A stretch of 64,000 bases of DNA from Streptomyces bluensis (GCF_014650715.1 NZ_BMVM01000013.1:1-64000), one strand, 5' to 3'. Numbered from the stretch's first letter, positions 41,956-50,582 are shown. Translations and numbers: made by a program. Notes: a model not told the origin generated them from the letters alone.

Positions 41956-42606
41956 GTGGCCCCAGGGCGTGTTTCGAAAGTCCCGCCTGCCGCCCGACGC
42001 CCGGCACGAGGCCCGCACCGCCTCCGCCCCGAGGACCGAGCGGACTTCGAAGCCCTGCTGCACCTGGCGCTCAGCACCCAGGACATCCGCAGCGCCCTGC
42101 TCGCCGACCCCAGCGGCCAGGCATCCGGGCGCCTGCGTGCCCAGGCGCTCGACGCGGCCGACGAGATCACGGCGGCGGCCGGAGAGGCGTACGGCGCCTA
42201 TCTCGCCGTACGCGCGGCAGCCCGGGACACCACGCCCCGCCCGACGCCCCACGGCACCCTGCTGCCCGCCCTCGCCGTGCTCACGCCGCTCGTGGCGGCC
42301 ACCTCCGCCGCGGTGCTGCTGCTCCTCGGGCATGTCTTCCGGCTCGCGCACGTCTCCGGTCCGTTGCCCGGCTCGCTCGTCACCGCGGGCTGGGTGCTGG
42401 CGCTCGTCGCGGCCGTGAGCGCCCTCGTCGCCCTCGCCGCGCTGGTGAGCACGGGCATACGCCGACGTGGGGGCCCGCCGTCCGACGCGCGCCTGGAGCA
42501 GGCCCGTCTGGCCTGGCACCAGGCGCTGCTCGGCCAAGGGCTGCTGCCCCATCTGCGCCGCTGCGTCAAAGAGGACCCGTTCCTCCACGCCGCGCCACCG
42601 GCATAG
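41956..42606 (+). CDS. Two-TM membrane protein between two TerD genes
   Basis: 216 residues, GTG start with AGGAG. Residues 1-25 (VAPGRVSKVPPAARRPARGP) are encoded by a dispersed-repeat fragment. The body has a helical soluble part (EDRADFEALLHLALSTQDIRS...), two membrane helices (PALAVLTPLVAATSAAVLLLL; AGWVLALVAAVSALVALAAL) and a C-terminal amphipathic segment LEQARLAWHQALLGQGLLP. Lies 120 nt after terD(1) and 140 nt before terD(2) on the same strand, so may be a membrane partner of the Ter proteins. Family not recognised. Confidence 0.68.
   Translation: MAPGRVSKVPPAARRPARGPHRLRPEDRADFEALLHLALSTQDIRSALLADPSGQASGRLRAQALDAADEITAAAGEAYGAYLAVRAAARDTTPRPTPHGTLLPALAVLTPLVAATSAAVLLLLGHVFRLAHVSGPLPGSLVTAGWVLALVAAVSALVALAALVSTGIRRRGGPPSDARLEQARLAWHQALLGQGLLPHLRRCVKEDPFLHAAPPA
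41963..42016 (+). repeat. Dispersed repeat fragment (copy D) inside a coding region
   Basis: CAGGGCGTGTTTCGAAAGTC then CCGCCTGCCGCCCGACGCCC: shares CTCCCGCCTGCC.GCGACG-like core with copies A-C but has the GTGTTTCGAAAGT variant of the end. Begins 7 nt after the GTG of the membrane-protein gene and is read in frame. Confidence 0.5.
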
Positions 42607-42748
42607 CCGCCCCTGGTCAGCCACACTGGTCAACCACACCGGTCAGCCGGCCCACGGACCCCGACGGCACGCAGGCCACGAACGACCACGCACCCCCACA
42701 CCCATCGCCTCACCGCACCCGCTGCACACACGCAAGGAGACACCCCCC

Positions 42749-43333
42749 ATGTCGGTCAACCTGAACAAGGGCCAGCAGATCAGCCTGAGCAAGTCCGACG
42801 GCACCGCCCTGACCTCCGTCCGCATGGGCCTGGGATGGAAGGCCGCCCCCCGCAAGGGCTTCCTCGCCAAGCTCACCGGAGGCGGCGACATCGACCTGGA
42901 CGCCTCCGCCGTGCTCATCGCAGGCGGACAGCCGACCGATGTCGTCTTCTTCCAGCACCTGGTCAGCGACGACGGTTCGGTCCGGCACACCGGCGACAAC
43001 CTCACCGGCGGGGCCGGCGCCGGAGGCGACGACGAGTCGATCCTCGTCGACCTGGCCCGCGTCCCCGCACACGTCGACCAGATCGTCTTCACCGTCAACT
43101 CCTTCACCGGCCAGACCTTCGCCGAGGTGCAGAACGCCTTCTGCCGCCTGGTCGACGAGACCACCGGAACGGAGCTCGCCCGCTACACCCTCACCGGAGG
43201 CGGCAGCCACACCGCCCAGATCATGGCCAAGGTCCACCGCACCGGCGGCGGCTGGCAGATGAAGGCCATCGGCGAACCCGCCACCGGCCGCACCTTCCAG
43301 GACCTGCTCCCGGCCATCGCACCCCACCTGTAA
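42749..43333 (+). CDS. TerD-family stress protein (2)
   Basis: 194 residues; ATG with AAGGAG. SVNLNKGQQISLSKSDGTAL, DIDLDASAVLIAGGQ, and GDNLTGGAGAGGDDESI (acidic Ca2+ loop with a Gly insertion compared with TerD 1). Contains a basic insert PRKGFLAKLTGGG before the first acidic loop, a TerD-subgroup trait (TerZ/TerF-like). Probably in the same stress unit as terD(1). Confidence 0.93.
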   Translation: MSVNLNKGQQISLSKSDGTALTSVRMGLGWKAAPRKGFLAKLTGGGDIDLDASAVLIAGGQPTDVVFFQHLVSDDGSVRHTGDNLTGGAGAGGDDESILVDLARVPAHVDQIVFTVNSFTGQTFAEVQNAFCRLVDETTGTELARYTLTGGGSHTAQIMAKVHRTGGGWQMKAIGEPATGRTFQDLLPAIAPHL

Positions 43334-43472
43334 GCGCCGCGAGCGCCGCGCCGAGCAGCAGAGGCGGCGCCCTCCACCACGGTTCACAGACCGAGACGGC
43401 GTTACCGCCGCCCCGGACACCCGATACGCTCGCGCCATGCCCGGCCCGGGCCAAGGAGAAGACAGGACCAGC

Positions 43473-43784
43473 ATGTTCGGACTGAGCGAACTCGCCATCA
43501 TCCTCATCGTCGTCATACTCGTCCTCGGCGCCAAGAAGCTCCCCGACCTGGCCCGTTCAGCCGGGAAGTCGGCGCGCATCCTCAAGGCCGAGGCGCGGGC
43601 GATGAAGGAGGAGCAGGCCGCGCACGAGCAGACCACGCACGCGGATCAGGCGGACCGGACAGCGCCCCGCGTCCTCCAGGGCGAGATCATCCCGCCGGGA
43701 AGCAGCGCCACCACCGACACCGGCCAGTCCGCCGCGCCCCGCACCCCTGCGCAGGGCACCGAGCACTCACGGCCACAGGCCTGA
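43473..43784 (+). CDS. tatA: Twin-arginine translocase subunit TatA/E-type
   Basis: 103 residues. N-terminal helix FGLSELAIILIVVILVLGAKKLPDL with the typical hinge (Gly-Ala-Lys-Lys-Leu-Pro), then an amphipathic helix ARSAGKSARILKAEARAMKEE and a long, polar tail. This is the pore-forming subunit of the Tat pathway. Start ATG 43473 chosen because TatA proteins begin M-F-G-L; tatC is not adjacent, so this is probably a second tatA. Confidence 0.9.
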   Translation: MFGLSELAIILIVVILVLGAKKLPDLARSAGKSARILKAEARAMKEEQAAHEQTTHADQADRTAPRVLQGEIIPPGSSATTDTGQSAAPRTPAQGTEHSRPQA

Positions 43785-43838
43785 CCCCCCTTCACGGCGG
43801 GTCATGACAGGCGGTGTCCGATCCCGCGTGGAGCGGTG

Positions 43839-44561
43839 TCACGCCGGGCGTGATCGTCCTTCGCGACCGGGATCCTGGGGCACATGGTCCTCCGGTTCCG
43901 CGTCGGCCGGTTCGGTCAGGAAGGCCCCAGGCAGCCAGTGGGCCGCGGCGCACACGCACACCCCGAGCCAGCCGGCGGCGAACAACCAGCCGCCGATGAC
44001 ATCGGTGAACCAGTGCACACCGAGGTAGACACGGGTCAGCCCGACCATCACGCCCCAGCAGCCGACGGCGACGCGCAGGGCCGTGCCGCCACGCGGCGCG
44101 CGCAGGGTGAGCGCGACGATGAGCAGACCGGCCGTCAGCGCCGCCGTGGTGCTGTGCCCCGAGGGGAACGCCCAGCCGCTCGCGTGCGCCGTCCAGGCCT
44201 CCTGCGGCGGGCGCGGCCGGTGCACGAGCTCCATCACTCCGTACCGCAGGGCCTGCCCGGCGCCCAGGCAGGCGAGGCAGAACGCCACGGCGATCAGCCG
44301 TTGCCGCACGGTGCGCCCGGCCAGGGCACCGGCCAGCGCGACGAGGACGTACGGAACGGCGCCCGTGCCGGTGGCGGTCACGCCACGTGCCAGGGCCAGC
44401 ATCGTCTCGGGACGGTGGCCGACGGCCCAGGTGAGCAGGCCGGGGTCGGGCCAGAGGGGCTGGCCGGCGCCGGCCACGACGGTCATGGCCAGCACCGCGA
44501 ACGCCGTCCATGCGCCAAGGCCGGTGCTGCCGGCCAACTCGGCGACGTCCCTGCGGTTCAC
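43839..44561 (-). CDS. PAP2-family membrane phosphatase (1), with altered motif 1
   Basis: 240 residues, GTG start overlapping the upstream PAP2 gene by 4 nt. Several TM helices; PAP2 motifs: ELVHRPRPP (motif 1, but the usual Lys of KxxxxxxRP is Met here), FPSGHSTTAAL (motif 2) and TRVYLGVHWFTDV (motif 3, His and Asp). Lipid or diphosphate phosphatase. A short inverted repeat TCACGCC-G-GGCGTGA (43839-43853) overlaps the stop and may help termination against convergent tatA. Confidence 0.85.
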   Translation of the reverse strand: MNRRDVAELAGSTGLGAWTAFAVLAMTVVAGAGQPLWPDPGLLTWAVGHRPETMLALARGVTATGTGAVPYVLVALAGALAGRTVRQRLIAVAFCLACLGAGQALRYGVMELVHRPRPPQEAWTAHASGWAFPSGHSTTAALTAGLLIVALTLRAPRGGTALRVAVGCWGVMVGLTRVYLGVHWFTDVIGGWLFAAGWLGVCVCAAAHWLPGAFLTEPADAEPEDHVPQDPGREGRSRPA

Positions 44562-45163
44562 GAGGCCGGCAGGAGCGGACGCAGCGGGGTGGCGGTCATG
44601 AGGCGGACCAGCGTCCGCGCCCGTCTGCGCACCAGGACCATCAGACCGAGGGCAACGCATCCGCCCACGGCCATCCCGGTCGCCACATCGTGCGGATAGT
44701 GCACGCCGACCCACACCCTGGAGGCCGCCATCGCGACCGCGGCCACGACCGCCATGGCGCCCAGTTGGCGCGAGACGAACAGCAGCGCCACGGCCGCCGC
44801 CACGGCGATCGCCGCGTGGTTGCTGGGGAACGACCAGTCGCCGGGTGCCGGACACGCCTCCAGCGTCCGCACCCGCAGGCTCCGGCAGGGCCGGTCCTCG
44901 CGCACCACCAGCTTCAGCAGGGCGTCCACGCCGTACGCCGCGACCACGGCCAACGGAACCGCCAGCGCCGTCACCGCCGCCACGGCACCCGCACGCCGGG
45001 CCCGCCACCACCCCAGCACCATGAGCAGGGCGAACACCACAAGCCCGTACGAGGACCACGCCGCCACGGCGGCATCCAGCCAGCCGGGCGAACGCCGCGC
45101 CAGGTCCAGCACGTCCCGGTAGACGGAACCGTCGATCGACGCCCCGTCGAACGCGAGGATCAT
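44558..45163 (-). CDS. PAP2-family membrane phosphatase (2)
   Basis: 201 residues; ATG with strong GGAAGGAGG 8 nt upstream. Complete triad: KLVVREDRPC (motif 1), FPSNHAAIA (motif 2), SRVWVGVHYPHDV (motif 3), among about five TM helices. Dephosphorylates undecaprenyl diphosphate or phosphatidate-type substrates. First of a two-gene PAP2 operon; its partner carries the degenerate motif. Confidence 0.9.
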   Translation of the reverse strand: MILAFDGASIDGSVYRDVLDLARRSPGWLDAAVAAWSSYGLVVFALLMVLGWWRARRAGAVAAVTALAVPLAVVAAYGVDALLKLVVREDRPCRSLRVRTLEACPAPGDWSFPSNHAAIAVAAAVALLFVSRQLGAMAVVAAVAMAASRVWVGVHYPHDVATGMAVGGCVALGLMVLVRRRARTLVRLMTATPLRPLLPAS

Positions 45164-45600
45164 CCGCGGGCCTCCTTCCACCGGGCACCGAGCGGGTTCA
45201 TCGCCCGAGGCGACGATGGGGCCACGAGTGTGGTCATCGGCGTGAGTCCCTTCCTTGCGGATGGCCGGCTACACGGCACCTGGCCGACTACAACCCTGTA
45301 CACGGTCTACGGCTGGCCGCGCTGCGGGCTGCCGGTACACCGCTCACCCGGGCCCAGATTCACCCGGACGACCGTGACCACGATCTTTCCGGCTGCACGA
45401 GAAGGGCACCCCTGGAGTGAGAGCGGCAGGGCCGCGGCCACGCTTGGCGGCCCATGGATGACCCGCACGGCCGAGCAGTACGCCGTCGAGTTCCAGAAGG
45501 CGAAGGCGGCCGGAAGTCGCGGTGCAGCGGGACGAGGTGCTGGCCGACCTCCAGGCGGAGGAACCCCCGTGCCGGCGGCTGAAGACGCTGTTGGCAAGCC
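45164..45600. other. Gap: weak Ter-like palindrome, possible gene relic
   Basis: CTACA-ACCC-TGTAC at 45288-45301 matches the Ter-region palindrome in 9 of 10 half-site positions and lies about 125 nt upstream of PAP2 (2). From 45458 a frame MTRTAEQYAVEFQKAKAAGS runs into a +1-shifted VAVQRDEVLADLQAEEP, which reads like one small protein broken by a frameshift. I cannot name it. Nothing else is supported here. Confidence 0.35.
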
Positions 45601-45870
45601 CTACCAGACGCGAGTCTGCCCCTGACACATGGCCAGGGGCAGACTCAACGACTCGCCAGGCGAGCCCTGACCGACGGCGAAGCCGACAAACGCGGTCCAG
45701 GCCGCGGCATCGATCGCAACGCCACGGCGGGACAGGTCCTTGGAGTCGCGTACGTGGACGAGGTGAGGTCGGACGGCGACCTCGATGCACTCCCCACCCG
45801 AACCTGTGCTGTAACTGCTCTTGAACCAAGCCGACGCAGGCACAGCAGCGGTGGACTTCTCGGCGTTCAT
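45601..45870 (-). CDS. DUF397 domain protein
   Basis: 89 residues. AWFKSSYSTGSGGECIEVAV, VHVRDSKDLSRRGVAIDAAAWTAFVGF: the single DUF397 domain of Streptomyces, normally encoded next to an XRE-family regulator (BldB/WhiJ-type loci) and sometimes an RsbW-like ATPase. The XRE gene is missing here and only the broken ATPase remains beside it, so this is the surviving member of a decayed locus. The last 20 residues (SLSLPLAMCQGQTRVW) are atypical, perhaps a recent read-through. Confidence 0.85.
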   Translation of the reverse strand: MNAEKSTAAVPASAWFKSSYSTGSGGECIEVAVRPHLVHVRDSKDLSRRGVAIDAAAWTAFVGFAVGQGSPGESLSLPLAMCQGQTRVW

Positions 45871-45872
45871 CG

Positions 45873-46102
45873 TTGCGCGTCGAGGTCACCGACACCGCAC
45901 CGAACGCGTACCGCTACTCACGTCCCACGAGCCACCCTGGGACGAGGAGTCGGGCCGAGACCTGCTCATCGTGGCGCGGCTGGCGTCGCGTGGGGCGGTG
46001 GCGCCTCGCGTCAACGGGCCCGGCAAGAACGTGGCAGAGCTGTGGCTGCCCGGAGAGACACGCGTACCGCCTCCGATCGGCCGCTTTCCCGCCAACGCCT
46101 GA
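45873..46102 (+). pseudogene. Truncated, frameshifted RsbW-like ATP-binding protein
   Basis: In one frame RVEVTDTAPNAYRYS, the beta-strand before the G box; after a frame change, EPPWDEESGRDLLIVARLAS and then NGPGKNVAELWLPG, the G-box helix and last strand of the anti-sigma HATPase family (usual form ESGRGLLLV...NGPGKTVWAEL). The N-terminal half with the N box is gone. Compare the intact homologue at 4922-5401. Confidence 0.6.
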
Positions 46103-46200
46103 CGGGTTTTCGGAAACGCGCCCACCTGTTGTCAGTGGCGCCCGCTAACCTCAGCCGCTCATGCCTCTGTCAGAAGCACGGCAGACCAAGGGGAAGCGTT

Positions 46201-46626
46201 GTGACCACCATGCCCGAGCACCGGACCGGGTACCGGATCTCGATCGTCGACGAGGACCCGTTGCGCGCACGTAAGGAAGCGCGCGAGCTGCTCGCCGAGG
46301 TCGCCGCTGTCGACCCGGGGGCCGCGTTGGACGTTCCCCGGCGGGGCGTGGCGGTCGGCGCCACGGACAAGGGCGGGCTGTCAGCCGACACCATCGGGGT
46401 GGTGATCAGCGCCGGTTCACTGGTCGCCGCCGGGGTGCAGCTATGGCTGGCACGCATACCGCAGCGGACGATCATCGTGAAGCGACCGGACGGCGCCACC
46501 CTGCACATCACCGGGAAGCAAGCCCGCGAGGACGACGACCGGATCGGACGGTTCCTCGCGGGCGGCGGTGAGGCGCCTCGCCACACGGACGACGACGGCC
46601 ACGGCGAAACACCCACGGCGGGCTGA
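46201..46626 (+). CDS. EACC1-like effector-associated constant component
   Basis: 141 residues, GTG start after AAGGGGAAG. N-terminal soluble beta/alpha part (YRISIVDEDPLRARKEAREL), a single hydrophobic segment at about 60-84 (LSADTIGVVISAGSLVAAGV), then the strand-rich IIVKRPDGATLHITGKQAR. This is the layout of 'effector-associated constant component 1' proteins that accompany caspase-like and other effectors in bacterial conflict systems. It lies 6 nt before the caspase-helicase gene, so the two are a transcriptional and probably functional unit; the membrane segment suggests a membrane-tethered adaptor or sensor. Confidence 0.7.
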   Translation: MTTMPEHRTGYRISIVDEDPLRARKEARELLAEVAAVDPGAALDVPRRGVAVGATDKGGLSADTIGVVISAGSLVAAGVQLWLARIPQRTIIVKRPDGATLHITGKQAREDDDRIGRFLAGGGEAPRHTDDDGHGETPTAG

Positions 46627-46632
46627 GCGCGC

Positions 46633-49600
46633 ATGACCGACAACGACCGGTTCGCCATGCTCGTCGGCGTGTCCACGTACGACAGCGACGCGTACCACGA
46701 CCTGCCGCCCGTGCGCGCCGACCTGCACTACATGCGGGCGGTGCTGCAGAACACCGAGATCGGCATGTACAACGACTGCGCGATGGTCCCCGAACCGACG
46801 CGCGCGGAGATGCTGCATGCCATCGAGACGTTCCTTGAGGCGCGGCAGCCCAGCGAGACCGCCCTGCTGTACTTCAGCGGGCACGGGGAGTTCTGCGAAG
46901 ACGACAACCAGCTGTACTTCCTGACGCGCGACTCCACCCCCGACGATCTGCCGGGGACGGCGGTCCCGGCGGAGTTCCTGGAGCGGATGCTCCAGTCGTG
47001 CCGGGCGTCCTCGAAGCTGGTGCTGCTTGACTGCTGCTCCAGCGGTTCCGTCGTACAGGGATGGACCGCGAAGGGCCCCGCGGAGGAACCCGCACGGCCC
47101 GCGCCGAGCACCCTGCTGCGGCCGACCGGCGTGTACTTCATCACCGCCTCCGACGCCCTCCAGTCCGCCTCCGCGATGGCGCCACCCGGGTCGGGCCTCG
47201 GCACGTCCCGGTTCACCGGGGAGATCGTGGAGGGGCTGCGCAACGGGCGGATCAAGGGCGGCGGCTGGATCACACCGGACGACCTCTTCGACTACCTGAC
47301 CGCGCAGATGACACGCGACGGTGTGCCGGAGGAGCAGCGTCCCACCAAGTCAACGATCAGGGCTACCAGGAGCCTTCCCTTCGCCCGGTCGGTGGCGCGC
47401 CCGGTGCACATCCCGGCGCTGCCCCGCGATGCGGCCGAGGCCGCCCGGCGCTCCCCCGCCCTGTTGAAGGCCCGGGAACTGGCCGCGCTGGACGCGCGGG
47501 ACGGCGTCGACTGGCAGCGGCTGTTGCGGTACTACGCGCACTGCCTCACCGCGCAGGCGGCGGCCGGCATGCGGCCCGACCGTGACAGCGGGCGCGACAC
47601 GAAGTACTTCCTGCTGGGCCAGGGCGAGGAGACCATCCAGTCGGGCCGGGGCTCCACCTTTCCCGCTCCCGGGAAGCTGCCGAGGTCGCAGGGCAGGTCA
47701 GCCGGTGCGGACGGAGGTGACGCGGGGGCGCAGCAGGAGTACTGGTACGGCTATCCGGCGATCACGCTGCCCGTGCGGGACGGCGGGGCCCGGGGGCGTC
47801 GTACGGCGGTGGAGGTGGCGCCGCTGCTCATCCAGCAGATGGAACTGGCTCCGGACGAGGAGGGCCGCGACGTGCTCCGGCCCAGTGGTGTGCCGTCGCT
47901 GCACACCGGTGTCGTCTCGGAACTGCTGGACGCGGGCGACGCGGCTGACCTCGTCGCACGCTGGCAGCCGTCCTGGCAGGAGGGCAACGACGCGCAGATG
48001 CTGCTCGCCGTACGGGAGTTGCTGGAGGAGCTGGGGCTGCCGGAGCTGGAGCCGCTCGACCCGTCCGCGCTCAGCGAGCGGACGGTGATGCAGGCGCTGC
48101 GACCCGGCGCGCACAACGCGGCCGTGCTGCTGGTGCCTTCGGGTGTGGAGGCCATCGCCACCCAGGCCCTCGTGGACAACCTGCTCCAGATGTCGACATG
48201 GACCGGGCAGATCCCTGGCACCGCCCTGGACGCGCTGCTGAGCGGCGGTGAGGGCCGTGCACGAGGCGCGTCCGCCGCCATGGTGGCTCCAGGGCCGTGC
48301 AACGAGAGCCAGGAACTGGTGATCTCCTCGGCGATGACGCGGCCCCTGACGGTGGCGACCGGGCCGCCCGGGACGGGCAAGAGCGAGGTCGTCACGGCCG
48401 TCGTCACCACCTGTGTCGCCGCCGGGCAGTCCGTGCTGGTCGCCTCGACGAACAACGAGGCCGTGAACGTCGTCGCCGAACGCTGCGACGACATCGCGCC
48501 GGGCCTGCTGATGCGCACGGGCAACGCCGAGGCGCTGGAACGGGAGGCGGCGAAGCTGGAGCGGCTGCTCGGCGAGCCCGCCGAGGCTCCGCGGCGCGGG
48601 TCGGCCACTGTGGGCGGGCAGTTGCGCAGTACCCGCGAGACAGCCGACGGTCAGCGCGCTGAGGCCGCGCGCTGGGTCGGTGAGGAAGGGCGGCTGCTGG
48701 AGCTGCTCCGGGAACGGGAGGAGCGGGCGGCGGCGCTGGAGCTGCCGCTGCCGCTCCTGGAAGGGGTCTGGGCGGCCGACGAGGACGGCGTGGCCGCTCT
48801 GGAGCGCTGGGAGGACAGGGCTCGAAAGGTGGCCGACGCCCGGTGGTGGCTGCTCAGCCGGTGGCGTCGGGGGCGGGCGCTGGCCGAGCTGGTCTCGGCT
48901 GGGGCCGATGCCCCGTACAGGGACGACCGGCCGGACCGGCCGTCGTGGCCGAAGTGGGCGACCTCTCGGCCGGTGCCACCCGGGCTGCTGGAGTCGCTGG
49001 CGGACGCGGTGGCCGTGGAGCGGGAGGTGCGGGAGCTCGTGCCCCGGCACGTGGGCTGGGACGAGGAAGAGCTGAAGCAGTCGCGGCTTGCGACCGCCGG
49101 CTCGCTGTCCGAACTGTCGGCAGAGCTGTCCCGGGCAGTGTCCGCCGAGGCGCTGACAAGGGCACGCGGCCTCATGGGGCAGCGGCTCCAGGCGCTGCGC
49201 GGCCGCTCGGGCTACCAGCGGAGCCAGAAGAACCTAATGGCGCACATCAAGGGGTGGGCCATCAGCACCCACTCGGTGCGGCAGCTGGAACTCACCCCGA
49301 AACTGTTCGACCTCGTCGTCATCGACGAGGCGAGCCAGTGTTCCATCCCCTCGGTCCTGCCGCTGCTGTTCCGGGCGCGCCGGGCGCTGATCATCGGCGA
49401 CCCGATGCAGCTGGGGCACATCCCCGGCGTGTCACCGCAGCAGGAACAGCAGGCGCGGGTCAGGGCCGGGCTGAGCGCGGCACAACTGGAGGACCACCGG
49501 CTCACGTACCACGTGTACTCCTCGTACCACGCCGCCGAGCAGCATGGCGATTCCGCACTGCTCCTCGACGAGCACTACCGCTGCCACCCGCGGATCGCCG

Positions 49601-50535
49601 ACGTCGTCAACGGCTATTGCTATGCGGGCCAGTTGCAGGTACTCACCGACGTACGGCGGCAGATGCCGGCGGTCGACCCTATGGGGGCGACCGATCCTGC
49701 GCCCGTGCTGGGCTGGGTCGATGTACAGCACGGCGACTCGGCACGGGGCGGCGACGGAAGGTCCTGGCGGAACGCGGCGGAGGCGGAGGCCGTACGGCGA
49801 GTGGTGGACGAACTGCTGGAGCGGCTGCCGCAGGAAGCGACCGTGGGGGTGGTCACGCCATTCCGGGCGCAGAAGGAGGCACTGGCGCGGTTGTGGCGCG
49901 ACGACGACCGTGTCCGGGTCGGCACGGTGCACGCCTTCCAGGGCGGTCAGCGCGACGTGATGGTGCTGAGCCCGGTGGCCACGCACAACACCCCGCCGAG
50001 GACGACCCACTGGGTCGCGAGCCAGGTCAACCTGTGGAACGTGGCGGTGACCCGGGCCAAGTCGCAGCTGATCACCGTGGGCGGTCACGCGTTCTGGCAA
50101 GGGCAGAGCGGTCTGCCGACCCTGCTGGCGGGACGCTCGGTGCCGCTGGGGGCGGAGACGGGTGAGGACGGCGGGCCGATGGCGACGGCCGCCTCGGTGA
50201 CCGGGTTCCGCGAGGAGCTCGCCGACCGGCTCCAGCAGTACCTCGCCGAGCGCGGGATCACCGACCTGGAACGGGCGGCGGTGATCGGCGGACACCCGGT
50301 GGACCTGCTGTTCACCGAGGCCGGGGAGAACACGGCGGTGTTGATCGACCCCGGCCCGCCACCCCACGGCGACCCGGCACGGCACCTGCGGCTGACCCAC
50401 GCGCGGGGCGACTTGCTGACCGGGCTGCCGTCCGGGGGCTACGGCGCGAAGGCGTGCCCGGTGGGCCGGACGGTGCGCGTTCCGGCGTGGCGAATCATGG
50501 CGGGCGAGGAGGTGCTGGCGCCGCTGTTCGACTGA
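46633..50535 (+). CDS. Caspase-like peptidase fused to SF1 (UPF1-like) helicase and nuclease-like tail
   Basis: 1300 residues. (1) Residues 1 to about 260: C14 caspase/metacaspase domain; FAMLVGVSTYDS opening, catalytic His in LLYFSGHGEF (about 84), catalytic Cys in VLLDCCSSGSV (about 135), YFITASDALQSA, then the p10-like part. (2) About 270-560: linker domain of unknown fold. (3) About 560-1165: DNA2/UPF1-type SF1 helicase; Walker A GPPGTGKSEVV (577-584), a coiled insert, Walker B LVVIDEASQCS (Asp/Glu about 898-899), LDEHYRCHPRIADVV, VGTVHAFQGGQRDVMV and VAVTRAKSQL (about 1137). (4) About 1195-1300: HPVDLLFTEAGENTAVLID resembles a degenerate restriction-endonuclease fold. Likely a nucleic-acid-triggered suicidal protease or defence effector working with EACC1. 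No signal peptide. Confidence 0.9.
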   Translation: MTDNDRFAMLVGVSTYDSDAYHDLPPVRADLHYMRAVLQNTEIGMYNDCAMVPEPTRAEMLHAIETFLEARQPSETALLYFSGHGEFCEDDNQLYFLTRDSTPDDLPGTAVPAEFLERMLQSCRASSKLVLLDCCSSGSVVQGWTAKGPAEEPARPAPSTLLRPTGVYFITASDALQSASAMAPPGSGLGTSRFTGEIVEGLRNGRIKGGGWITPDDLFDYLTAQMTRDGVPEEQRPTKSTIRATRSLPFARSVARPVHIPALPRDAAEAARRSPALLKARELAALDARDGVDWQRLLRYYAHCLTAQAAAGMRPDRDSGRDTKYFLLGQGEETIQSGRGSTFPAPGKLPRSQGRSAGADGGDAGAQQEYWYGYPAITLPVRDGGARGRRTAVEVAPLLIQQMELAPDEEGRDVLRPSGVPSLHTGVVSELLDAGDAADLVARWQPSWQEGNDAQMLLAVRELLEELGLPELEPLDPSALSERTVMQALRPGAHNAAVLLVPSGVEAIATQALVDNLLQMSTWTGQIPGTALDALLSGGEGRARGASAAMVAPGPCNESQELVISSAMTRPLTVATGPPGTGKSEVVTAVVTTCVAAGQSVLVASTNNEAVNVVAERCDDIAPGLLMRTGNAEALEREAAKLERLLGEPAEAPRRGSATVGGQLRSTRETADGQRAEAARWVGEEGRLLELLREREERAAALELPLPLLEGVWAADEDGVAALERWEDRARKVADARWWLLSRWRRGRALAELVSAGADAPYRDDRPDRPSWPKWATSRPVPPGLLESLADAVAVEREVRELVPRHVGWDEEELKQSRLATAGSLSELSAELSRAVSAEALTRARGLMGQRLQALRGRSGYQRSQKNLMAHIKGWAISTHSVRQLELTPKLFDLVVIDEASQCSIPSVLPLLFRARRALIIGDPMQLGHIPGVSPQQEQQARVRAGLSAAQLEDHRLTYHVYSSYHAAEQHGDSALLLDEHYRCHPRIADVVNGYCYAGQLQVLTDVRRQMPAVDPMGATDPAPVLGWVDVQHGDSARGGDGRSWRNAAEAEAVRRVVDELLERLPQEATVGVVTPFRAQKEALARLWRDDDRVRVGTVHAFQGGQRDVMVLSPVATHNTPPRTTHWVASQVNLWNVAVTRAKSQLITVGGHAFWQGQSGLPTLLAGRSVPLGAETGEDGGPMATAASVTGFREELADRLQQYLAERGITDLERAAVIGGHPVDLLFTEAGENTAVLIDPGPPPHGDPARHLRLTHARGDLLTGLPSGGYGAKACPVGRTVRVPAWRIMAGEEVLAPLFD

Positions 50536-50582
50536 GCCGGGCAGGGGCAGGGCTCCGCCATGTGGGCCGGGGCCGGGCCGGT

